DNA of 64,000 bases from Parasitella parasitica (taxonomy: Eukaryota > Mucoromycota > Mucoromycetes > Mucorales > Mucoraceae): the NCBI GenBank assembly GCA_025201805.1, contig MU619253.1, forward strand, positions 2,202 to 66,201, given 5' to 3'. The notes beneath the pieces were generated by a model. The model made no database searches. It was given only the letters and a program-made list of their open reading frames with translations, and was not told the DNA's origin. The position numbers were made by a program, and so were the translations under genes. Shown here piece after piece: positions 46,364 to 57,345 of the stretch (the first letter of the stretch is position 1; each line of letters starts with the position of its first letter).

Positions 46364-48871
46364 TTACCACATCTTGCATTTCGTTTGCGGGTTCATAGGG
46401 CTAGCCGCAGGGCAATTGAATATCTTTGCAAAATCAGCACTGTTCTGGGCCACACCATTGACACGGGCACTATTAGGCGAGTGGGGATCAGTGTAAATCT
46501 ACAAATGTATGGCATACAAATTTAGTTTACAACTTCCAGCGATTCGAGATACATATTTGATTTACCCTTTGTTGTGAATTTTCATCGCGGTTCTTTCCGC
46601 ACCAAACACGACCGAAATTGATGAAAAACAATGCCTCAGGTGACAAGTGCTCTAATCCTGGTAGTGTTTGCTCATCTTTAAGTTTTCTATATGCCGCTAA
46701 TGCAGCTGCAATACCGCCATTGTCAGCCAGGTTTTCCCCTAATGTCAACTTGCCATTGACATTTAATGTGGTGTTACCAGGAACGGGAACATTGAATTTG
46801 GAATACTGATCAACAAAACACTGTGATTGGTCTTCGAATTTGGCAGAAGTGTCGTTTGTCCACCAATCATCCAAGATACCACGGCCATCATATTTTCTGC
46901 CAGAACTATCAAAAGCATGCTACATGTCAATGTTAGTACGACATGTACACATCACTAGCATTCGATGAATGTAACTTACAGTGATTTCATGCCCAATGAC
47001 CATGCCGATACCACCATAATTTAAATAATCAGGGTATGTTGCATCGTAAAACGGAGCCTGCATAATTCCAGCAGGTATCACGATCTCGTTACCATTAGGT
47101 GTATAATAAGCATTAACAGTTTGAGGAGACATTAACCATTCGTCTTTATCTACTTCTTGTCCCGCTTTCGCCCATAATTTTTTGCTAAACCAAGCGCTGA
47201 GTATATTGTCAGTGTCGTAAAAGCTAGTCTCGTTGATGTAAAGACCTTGGAAGTATTTCTCAATGGAGAGAGGTTGTCTCAAATCGGGCGAAACGGTGCT
47301 GTAAGCAACTTTATGGGCAATCAAATTGACCTAGATTGTGTTAATTCAAAATATAATACATCCAACTTTAGAGAAATGATTCACCTTCTCAATGGCTTTA
47401 GCTTTTGTCTGTTCATCAAGCCACTGGAGATCAGGAATACGATCCAGCCAAGCTTTGTGGATGCTGGTCAAGAAAACCTCTGCCTTGTGTCTTTCATTTT
47501 CAGACCCAAACTTCCTGAGAGTGTAATATCTGCCGATAGATTCGGCAAAGCTATTACTAGTGTACTCGGTACAAGCGTCCCAGCGAGGGCGCTCGGCCGT
47601 TGTGCCAGTAGAAGTTGCACTCTTCATTTTCCTGGAAGCTTCGCGAGATGTGGTGTCCAATGCATCGACCTTATTAATAATGAGTGTAATAATAAAGTAT
47701 TCTTGCAAGGTTTTTTCAGTGATATCTCCACTAGAGAGCAATTGGTTAAGTTTTTCAAAATATGAGGGTGTCCTGTTGATGACTGTATCAGGCACCTTGA
47801 TGCCATTAGGGACAAAAGCCTCGAGCATAGTGGTCCAATCGATCAATGGGTTCAGCGATTGGAATTCTGCCAGCTTGACAGGATTGTAATTTTTGATTGG
47901 ATCCTGCATTTCGTCTGATTTCAAGGAGATGTTGGCCACCTTTCTTTCAAAATCAATGAAGCTATCGACAACAGAAGCTATCTTCTTGCTGGACCATCTA
48001 TTGAAATTGTACTTTTTGCTTTCGGTGTCACGTAATGTTGCGTCTTGTGTTCCGTTTGAATATTCACCGATGACTTTTGTCAGGATGTCGATTAAGCCTG
48101 TCTTGTATGCTTCCATTGTTTTGGGAACCTCGTAGTACTCTTTTGAAGGTAAACCAAGAATTCCTTGCCCCAAGAAAATACTATTCATTTCAGGATTCTT
48201 GTCATCGACATCAACAAAAAATGCAGCAAGAGGAAAGATGGAGAGGCCATTAAATTTGGCCAAAGTTTGGCTGAATCGCTCTGTAGTGCTTTTAGAGATT
48301 GCAGCTTTCTGGTCTCGAACGGGGAATAATAAATTTTCAATCATCGCTATATCCTGATAAATGGGAGTAGGTCCTAATGAGTCGATTTGGTCCACATCCA
48401 TGCATAACTTGTAGTATTTCTGCATCGTATCAAAGTTTCGTTTATCAGCTGCTTCTTGGTCTTCTCTATGAAAGCCATCTGCCGTACTAATGAGAGACTT
48501 GTAGGCGTCATCGTAAGTGCCTTCCAAGATGGATCGCATCGTCTCCTTATTTCCGTCGTCGATTGTAGCAAATGTTCCTATAGCTGAGGCAGCGATTAGA
48601 ATCAAATGTAACAGTGTTTCGTATGGACAACATACAACGTTTATCGTCGGGAATAGTGTGCTTTGCAAGCCAGCCACCACCTATGTAAAGCATTAGTTTT
48701 CCAAATGATATTTACAGCAGCTGGCAACGTACAGGTGTACTGGTAGAAATCAGAGCACGGATCCACATTGAAATCCATGTCATCCAGAATGGATTTAGCG
48801 AAAACAGCACACTCTGGTGTCGAACACACTGCTGTGCTATTTATACTACTTGAAAGAGAATTCGTTGCCAT
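46364..48871 (-). CDS. M13-family zinc metallopeptidase, copy C
   Basis: Same exon plan as copies A and D. It starts MATNSLSSSINSTAVCSTPE and continues [21 protein letters not shown] across intron 1. The helical domain exon runs about 48580-47385. [28 protein letters not shown] split by an intron, and GENLADNGG give the zinc site. The C-terminus is QTKCKMW with the stop at 46364. Compared with copy D, one residue is missing at YRKLKDEQ. No N-terminal anchor is seen in the called CDS, but just before the ATG there is TTTCTTTCTTTTCATTACAG, which looks like a splice acceptor, so an upstream exon is possible. All key residues are present, so it should be active. Confidence 0.86.
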
Positions 48872-50764
48872 ATCCTCTTTCTGTAATGAAAAGAAAGAAA
48901 AAAAAAAGGAAATAGAGAAAAAGAAAAACGGAGAAGTTGCTTTAAATAGCTAACTAGTGCATGAAATACTCGCTATAATATGCATTCGAAAGCCATGCAA
49001 CAAACCCCTTGAAACCTACGTTTCCGGAGAATGGAAGCATACAAAGCACACAAAAGTATTTGAGGAATAGATTCTGGTCACTTGTAGCAGCTTCCTTTCG
49101 TGCCCAACTTGTGCATGTTATATAGTGGCAATTTTTTTGTAAAAAAAAATATTATCCCCTTACTGAAAACGATCTGCTTTTCCGTTTGTCATTGGTTTCA
49201 AAAGGCCGTAGGTGTTATTGAAAGATCAGCGCACGCAGCTGCTTTCATTGTTTACGTATTTTATGAGATTTTTGTAGTTATACGACACTTTCGATAGCAA
49301 TTTGCATCGGATTTTAGTGATGTGGAATATCAAACTATTTGTGATGATATTACGATATTACAATCTACAAGAACTGAACCCACTGAAATTTATCAAAAAT
49401 GACCTCAAATACAAATACTAAACGTTGTACAGAAACCCCAGGCAACAGCCCTTCTTTCTAAACAAGATACTATACAAGTATTTAATCAAGCAAAGCACCA
49501 AAAGGTTTGTCAGATACAAACTAGCGCCTTTTACTTTAATTTCAAGATGAATCCCCACGAGTTCATAATAGGAGGAGATACAATTGTAATTGATATATAT
49601 GAGAGCTTGTTTCCATACATGCTTTAGAAGCAACCAGATATAATAATGAGGTTGCTTTTTCTATTTACTTTCTTTTCGAGACATTCATGAATATTTAATG
49701 AGGACTCTTTTGATGGTTTAAAGTGCATAAAAAACCAAGTATACTTCAATCTTCTTCCTATGGATTCAGTTACCATACATATTATTTCCCGTTTAATAAC
49801 AGAATTGGCTATTGAATAAAATAACTCAAAATATGACCAGCGTGTCTCTTTTTAGTCTAATAGCACACAATCTTGAACATAAATTAAAAGTGATGCTAGA
49901 CTATTTATGTAATAATATCAACAAAAAGATACTCCATCTCTTTCGTTGTTTTCAATTCCCTTCTTGCATTTTGACATCTGATATAATATGCCCATCGTAA
50001 TGCGGGCGCTACGAGGTAAATTTTTTGATTTGCCAAAGAGTACATTACAAAATAAACGCAGTAAATAAAATAGAAATGCCAAAATGTAGAATATCAAGTA
50101 TAGGAAAAGAGACGTACTAATATCACTGGATGCAAAAAAAAAAATGCAAATTTTCGAGCATAGGAATGTATTTACAAGCATAAAAAACTAATGAAATCAC
50201 GAATAACAGATTGAACGTTATATAAGCCAAATATGTAGAGGCTTCGGGGAAAAAATCACTAAATCGTGAAACTTGAGAGCAATAAAGCATCTACCTTGCA
50301 TTCCATCCTGGAATATTGAGAGCTGTGGAAATGTATGGCAAAGAGATGTGAACCCTGCACGCAATATCTAGGCTTTGGCGATGAGCAGGATTCATAGTAC
50401 CAAGCTCCCTGAAATATTCCATTAATCTGAGTATCGAAGGTTAATCCGCATAAATATACTTGGACTTTGGCATTATTACTAACACTCAATTATAGCAATG
50501 TCTTCATTCGTTTCTCTTTTTCTCATTTATTTTCTTGAAACAGACAGTAGTAAAAATTACTCTCAAATAATAAACTCATAGATCAAGCCATGAAATTTAT
50601 CATTCTCGAGTTGAAAGCATTTGCTAATGTTTTATAAAACCTTCGCTAAAATTTTCTTCCAAAAGTTATATTAGTTACTATATATACACATATATACACA
50701 TATATTTATTTCACTCATAGATTTGAATGATTCGGGATCATTGTTGTTTCCAAGTAAAAAAAAA
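48872..50764. other. Intergenic region between M13 copies C and D
   Basis: About 1.9 kb, AT-rich. Short frames (49418-49633, 49918-50181, 50259-50489, all minus) show no known domain. The last one reads VQVYLCGLTFDTQINGIFQG and may be a relic of something coding, but I cannot place it. A TATATACACA repeat lies at about 50680-50705. Confidence 0.4.
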
Positions 50765-53273
50765 CTACCACATGTTGCATTTCTTTTGCGGGTTCATGGG
50801 GCTACCGACAGGACAATTAAATGCCTTTGCAAAATTAGCACTATTCTGAACGGCACCATTTACTCGAGCTTCATCAGGTGAGTGTTCCTCAGAGTAAATC
50901 TATAATAAAGCAGTTAGATATACGAGAGCTCTAGGTAATTTTCTGCTGTAGCTATTTTACCAATTGTTGCGTAAATTCTGGGCGTCTTACTCCACACCAA
51001 AGACGACCAAAATTAACATAAAACAATGCTTCAGGCGACAAATGTTCCAAACCAGGCAAAGTTTCTTCTTGCTTAGCGAGCTTTCTGTATGCCGCTAATG
51101 CAGCTGCAATACCGCCATTGTCAGCCAGGTTTTCTCCCAATGTCAAATTACCATTGACATTTAAGGTAGTGTTGCCAGGACCAGACACATTGAATTTGGA
51201 ATACTGATCAACAAAACACTGTGATTGGTCTTCGAATTTGGCAGAAGTGTCGTTTGTCCACCAATCATCCAAGATACCACGGCCATCGTATTTTCTGCCA
51301 GAACTATCAAAAGCATGCTACATGTCAATGTTAGTACGACATGTACGCATCACTAGCATTCGATGAGTGTAACTTACAGTGATTTCATGCCCAATAACCA
51401 CGCCGATACCACCATAATTTAAATAATCAGGGTATGTTGCATCGTAAAATGGAGCCTGCAGAATTCCAGCAGGTATCACGATCTCGTTACCATTAGGTGT
51501 ATAATAAGCATTGACAGTTTGAGGAGACATGTACCATTCGTCTTTATTAACCTTTTGACCAGCCTTTTCCCACATTTTTCTGCTATACCAGGAGGTAATA
51601 AGAGTTTCAGTTTCATAGAAGCTAGTTTCGTTGATATAAATCCCTTCGTTGTATTTCTCGATAGACAAGGGTTGTCTTATATCAGGTGAAACGGTACCGT
51701 AAGCAACCTTATGAGCAATCAAATTGACCTGGGATTTATTAATATTCACTGCTATCTTATTGTAGAGCAATGACTTACCTTTTCAATAGCTTTTGCTTTG
51801 GTTTGTTCATCAAGCCATTCAAGTTCGGGAATACGGTCCAACCAAGCTTTATGGACATTGCTCAAGAAAACTTCGGCCTTCTCTCTCTCTTGTTCAGAGC
51901 CAAACTTCTTGAGCGTGTAATATCTACCAAGTGACTCACCAAAGGAATTGCTGACATAGCTAGTGCAAATTTCCCAGCGAGGACGGCTGGCTGTGGTGCC
52001 AGATGAAATTGCACCGCTCATCTTATTAGAAGCTTCACGAGATGTGCTATCCAAAGTATAGGACATGCTCATAACGAATTTGATGATGAAAAATTCTTGT
52101 AATGTTTGTTCTGTGATAATTCTGCTCGAGAGCAATTTGTGGAGTCTTTCGAAATACTGAGGTGCCCTGTTGATGATTATATCAGGCAATGTAGTGTTGG
52201 GAGAGAGACCAAAGCTGAGGATAGAGGTCCAGTCAACCAATGGATTTTGTGCCTGGAACTCTGACAGCTTGATTGGGTTGTACAGTTTTGTTGGATCCTG
52301 CATTTCGTCTGCCTTCAAAGTGATATTGGCCAATTTTGATTCAAAGTCGATGAATCTGTCAACCGCAGCAGCTACTTTCTCGTTGGACCATCTTTTAAAG
52401 TTGAACTTTTTGCTTTCGGTCTCGCGCAATGTGGCGTCTTCTGTTCCATTTGAATACTCACCGATGATTTTTGATAAAATATCATTCAAGCCCGCCTTGT
52501 ATGCTGCCAATGTTTCAGGTACCTCGTAATATTCTTTGGAAGGCAATCCAAGCTCAAGTTGGTCAAAGAGAATGCTATTGATTTCAGGATTCTTATCATC
52601 AGGATTAACACCAAACGAAAAGAGCGAAGGAACAAAAAGTTGCTTGAACTTGGTCATTGTTTGACTAACTAATGCGGTAGCACGGCTGCTGAATATTTGT
52701 TTCCCATCTCTAACGGGGAACAGTACATTTTCAATACTAGCAATGTCCTGATAAATAGGAGTAGGTCCTAGCGAGTTGATTTGGTCTTCATTGGAGCAAA
52801 CATTGTAGTATTTCTGCATTGTATTAAAGTTTCGTTTATCAGCTTCTTCTTGATCCTGGCGATGAAAACCATCATCTGAACTGACGAGAGACTTGTAAGC
52901 GTCCTCATACGTGCCTTCCAAGATGGATCGCATCACTTCCCTATTCGCATCGCCTATTGTATCAAATGTTCCTAAGGCTATCGCAATAATTAGAAACACA
53001 TGCAAAAGAGGTTAATACAGACAATAACATACAAGCTCTGTCTTCAGGGATAGTTTTATTTGCGAGCCAGCTTCCACCTTTAAAAAATATTAGATATGCA
53101 AATATACGGGCATTAAGCGCAAATAACAACATACATGTATACTGATAAAAATCAGAACACGGATCTACATTTAGATCGACATCATTCAGGATTGATTTTG
53201 CAATAGCAGCGCATTCTGGAGTTGAACATGCTGTCGAATTGCTTGTGTTGTTGGATAGAGAATTCGTTGCCAT
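50765..53273 (-). CDS. M13-family zinc metallopeptidase, copy D
   Basis: Intact by eye. The start is MATNSLSNNTSNSTACSTPE with [15 protein letters not shown] and then GSWLANKTIPEDRA; copies A and C have GGW at this site. The helical exon spans about 52975-51780. [39 protein letters not shown] and GENLADNGG carry the zinc ligands; the C-terminus ends KCNMW (minus strand of 50768-50782). From about 51080 to 51530 it is nearly identical to copy C, introns included, whereas upstream exons are closer to copy A ([15 protein letters not shown]). It is the most upstream member of the B-C-D tandem on the minus strand. Confidence 0.86.
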
Positions 53274-55539
53274 TTTTTATTATTGAAAATCAAAAAGAAA
53301 AGGTGCATTTGATTCTGCTTTATATATAATTAAATAACAAAATGCGGATCGCATAATAAACAAAGGATTATTGTCTCAAGTCCTGTTATATCAATGAGCC
53401 CTACTTTATCTCCATGCTTATCTTCGCAGCTATAATGAATTCAACACTCCTAAATTTGCTTAATTAGGGTGGCGACCATATAGAATCAGAGTTACATCTA
53501 TATTCGGGCTTTATTGTTTCGGTCAACAATGAGGAAAAACATATTCTGGTCGTACCACAAGGTTGCTTCAGTCTCTTTTTTTTTTGTTTTTTTTTATTCT
53601 TTTGGATTTGAATTCATGCTGGCTACCATGCGGTTATTTGAATCATGACAGAAGACATTTTTTTTACTAAAATGCAGAAATATTGCAATTACATAAGAGT
53701 TGTTTATATTGCTAATCCGGGTTAGAGATCCATGTTTTCTTTGACTTGAATACTAATAAAAATAACCACATATATGGGAATTTCCAATTGTATTGCTGTT
53801 TGTTGTTAAATGTGTTTTTGGGGTCATTGTACAAAGTCATTAATGATTTCTAAAACCAATATGTGATGCGTTTCTGGTCAGTTAAACGATAGAGAAAGAA
53901 GCCAAGTAAGAATATGCATGAATGTAACTGTCGTAGTAATGTCATCTCATCAACGCGATCAGGTATTTTCATCACGTTGTACTTTCTGCTTGTCCATATT
54001 GTTATCCAAGTTTTTCTGTTCTGAGTATGCCTTGAGTATCTAGTTCAACACAACGGAAAACTCTGATAACTTCATCAACCCTTTTTTTTATATATATCTG
54101 AGGCCAAGGTGGAATCAGAATTTCATGACTAAGACTGCAACGTAGCAAATCAATATGAAAAACTTAAATGGCTCGTCTGCAAGGTCGATGATTCTCAGAA
54201 AACAGCCTTTCATAATTGGATATAGGTACCTTCCCTTGTGCGATCTAACAAACCGTTCGCTGCTGTTGCACAGCGAATGAGGCTCGATCACCATATAACA
54301 AAAGCATCAACATTGTTTGGAAAGCCTCATTTAAAATTACAAGTATTTATTGAAGATAATTGGGTTTCCAAGACATAAAAAAAAAAATACAAATGTTTGT
54401 TCAATACGCGAAAAAAATTGAGATGCTAAAAAGACTTATTTTCGTTCATTTGTAGGTTCAAATGTATTAAGCTTGGGTAATCTCACAAAAATGTAAAAAA
54501 AAAATATAAAAGCTCTGATATATATATTTATATTGTAAAATCATACTGAAAAATAAAATAAAAACAGAAATAACTTCTGTAAAATGCTTTCCATTATGAA
54601 CTCTCGAAGCAATATAGAGGCTCAGGATGGTTAATTCTGCTAGCGGGATTTGAATTCAGATTGGAGCTTGTCTCAATCGTTGGCAATTTTGTTGGAAATT
54701 GCCATTTCCAGAAAAACAATGCTCTTTAAAGAATATTTACAGATCCAAACGTGTAGTTAATACACAAAAAGGTAATAAGAATAATGGTGGTGCCAAATGT
54801 GCTCTGTGCACTCGTGTTATATACTTCTGAGGTTTTCTTATTAAATTGCATTGGTATTTTAGAAAAAGCGAGTTTTTAATTTATTGTAAAAAACTCAAAA
54901 AATTTGGTCTGTAACCTACAAATAAACATTACCGTCATATAGGGACAATATACTGGAAAAAATACGATTAATACACACCTTAATAAAAAAACCTCGTTTT
55001 TCGACTGAAAAACTGACTTTTGTCGAATTGGACTTTTCAGACGAGGTGCCATAAGGCCAAAATCGAGCCGAAAAAAAGTTGTCTTAAAAACTTCAGGAAG
55101 AACATGTTGATTAAAAGTAACTGTCTCGTACAATTTTGAGCAAACGACATAACCTAAACCATGCTAAAAATAACATATAAGGTTCTAAAATAGGCCAATT
55201 TTGTAGCTGTAGCAATACTTTTCGAGCCTGTACAAAACTACATAATATATCTATTAAGCATGTCTTGTATAAAGATAGACTACGCGTTTTCCTCAATAGC
55301 GATCATGATTTCCGAGCCTTGATTTTGCCAAGCTAAATACAAGCTGTCTTCTATGTACTACTGAACATACATCTATTTGATACATAATATTTAGCTTATG
55401 TATGTTCCACATATTTCAAAGCAGGTGAAATAATACAGTCTTATTTAAAATCGTTTCCAACTTAACAGCCGCGCCTGAAAAATGAGAACAAATGTACATA
55501 TAGAAGCTTTATTTTCTTTCAACAACACTATTCAAGGCT
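53274..55539. other. Gene-poor region upstream of M13 copy D
   Basis: About 2.3 kb, AT-rich, with T10-12 runs near 53577-53595. A minus frame at 54876-55133 (85 codons) and one at 55111-55296 have no recognised features. CGTTTTTCGACTGAAAAACTG and the following GACGAGGTGCC suggest old repeat DNA, but I find no clear terminal repeats. Confidence 0.35.
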
Positions 55540-55542
55540 TTA

Positions 55543-56066
55543 ATACTTGTTCTCCCTCATTGAAGTTCCATTTGGGTAATTGTTAAGCTCACAGTTAGGG
55601 CCAATAGGAGATACACCACCTGAGCCATCAATGTTATTCCAAGATGGGACACCTGTACGCACCAAGGCGGCAGCTTCTTTGTCAGTTATATGACATGCAT
55701 CAAAACCACTCTCCACTGGTCTCAAGGGCCGCCAACGGCCATTAGTTCGCTTTGCTGTGGGCTAAACCAGTCTTCAGGATCAAAATTAGTGATTACACGT
55801 TCACTAAAATCAAGATCAAAGGCAGTAGATCCAGCCTTGATGACTTCAGTAACAGAATCTGAGCTAGGAACAACGTTTTTCTTGGTTGGCAAAGGGTGCG
55901 TCCCAATAATAAGAGCATAATCATGACATTTAAGAGATACAGCTTGATGATGATCAAGACTTAATTTTCACCTAGATCCAAGTTTCTTTTTTTGTTGTTG
56001 GATTCCTACATAGGGCGCTGGCTTGTATTTGCTATGATTGAGATGTTTTCTTGTATTATGATAAAC
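55543..56066 (-). pseudogene. Broken gene of unknown family
   Basis: Read on the minus strand, one frame starts about 56066 with HNTRKHLNHSKYKPAPYVG, meets a TGA after KKKLGSR, and resumes in the same frame with LDHHQAVSLKCHDYALIIGT. It runs through STAFDLDFSERVITNFDPED and WFSPQQSELMAVGG. A one-base shift then moves to RPVESGFDACHITDKEAAAL, SWNNIDGSGGVSPIGPNCEL and a stop at 55540-55545. The amino-acid composition is that of a real soluble protein, unlike the surrounding noise. One stop and one frameshift over about 170 codons indicate recent decay, or a short intron I could not place at the stop. I do not recognise the family; mobile-element origin is possible. Confidence 0.5.
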
Positions 56067-57345
56067 TTATTTTTATGTATTAAAGAGGACCTCAAAGTAG
56101 GATGTCAAACCTTTTGTCATTCTTCGAAAATGAACGAATAAAGAAGGGTTTTGTACAAATTATATTGGCAAAAGTAAATTAATTTACTATTATGGCTACT
56201 GGCTTTGTTACACTGAAAAATAAAATAGTGTTATGGAAAATGGCCTGATTGCCTTTAATTAATTATCGATTTGACAACAAAGTTGAATGTATTAAATCAA
56301 GGGGGAACAACAAGGAGATACAGACAGAAGCCAAGGTACTATATCAGCCTCTGTAATTGTATGGTAGTTAAATTTAAGAAATCGTTGAAGATCGTTGCAG
56401 CATGTTTACAAAATCCAGGAGTATGTAATTACTAATTACCATGGCAACGAAATGGATTAAAATTTAGGAACAACTTTTTACCTCTGTAATTGAATATTTG
56501 AAAACAACATATAGCATGATCAACGTACTTTATTCATTTACTTGCAATACTGGACACGAGAACGCTTGGCACGCAGTAATGATACATTGCTTACATAGTA
56601 TGACCAGAAATAGGTTGTTACAAGCAAATTATATCTATATAAAACAAGCTGATTATGCCAGTCTTGTTAACAATCGCCTCGTTCTCCTTGTGAACAAAGC
56701 TCCAGAGTCATTAGTAGAATGCATGAAATACATATTAATATGCACAATGAATAGTTCGGTGAAAAAGCCTAGAAATTTTTGCTGAGGAAAGCATTATCTT
56801 AAAATTGGCTAGGTAATGTTCCATTGAAAAGCAGGTGCCTGTCATTTGCCAGGGACACAAATATCACATATTATTATATCAGTGTTAAAAAAGTTGAATC
56901 AGTAAATAACATGAATATAGTATGTATCATCCCGTTGATTTCATATGGTAAAATATTCAAATGTATAACTTGTCAAAGGTTTATCCGGTCATTTTGAATG
57001 TTTATCAATAGTGAATGAGCAAAGAGGGGAGGGGGAGAGGGGGGGGGGTGCACAATGCCAACCAACCATCAAAACCGTATAGTTCACTCCTAATATAATG
57101 AGGGTCTTCTGCTGCCTTAACCCCGCTTTGCCCCGAGCAATATCGTTTGGGTGTGCAAAGGGTTATTGAATTCACTCTTTTTTTTTTTTTTTGTTCTTGT
57201 TGTTGTCCCCTTTCCATTCTTTATTTTCTTTCTTTGTAACCTTCAAATCTATTTTCAACATTTTGCATTTTCTTTTTTTTTTTAAAAATATATTCTACAA
57301 CATTTCACACATTTTTTTGTATGCTATTTGATCTCTAAATCGTAA
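56067..57345. other. Intergenic region upstream of the RasGAP gene
   Basis: About 1.3 kb, AT-rich. A 95-codon plus frame (56498-56785) has no known features. It includes the G-rich tract at 57026-57049 and T-rich runs at 57178-57192 and 57270-57282, close to the RasGAP start, probably its promoter. Confidence 0.45.
57026..57049 (+). promoter_or_regulatory. G-rich tract upstream of RasGAP gene
   Basis: Runs of four, five, two and nine G within 24 bases, about 300 bp before the start codon. The run pattern could form a G-quadruplex. A regulatory role is only inferred from position. Confidence 0.4.

Noticed and set aside
50259-50489. 76-codon minus frame reading VQVYLCGLTFDTQINGIF
   Set aside because: Looks somewhat protein-like, but no family or flanking exon could be found.
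54876-55296. Overlapping minus frames that could be transposon debris
   Set aside because: No transposase motif and no terminal repeats were found by eye.
56498-56785. 95-codon plus frame before the RasGAP gene
   Set aside because: No conserved motif; frequent Ile/Tyr/Asn as expected from AT-rich noncoding DNA.
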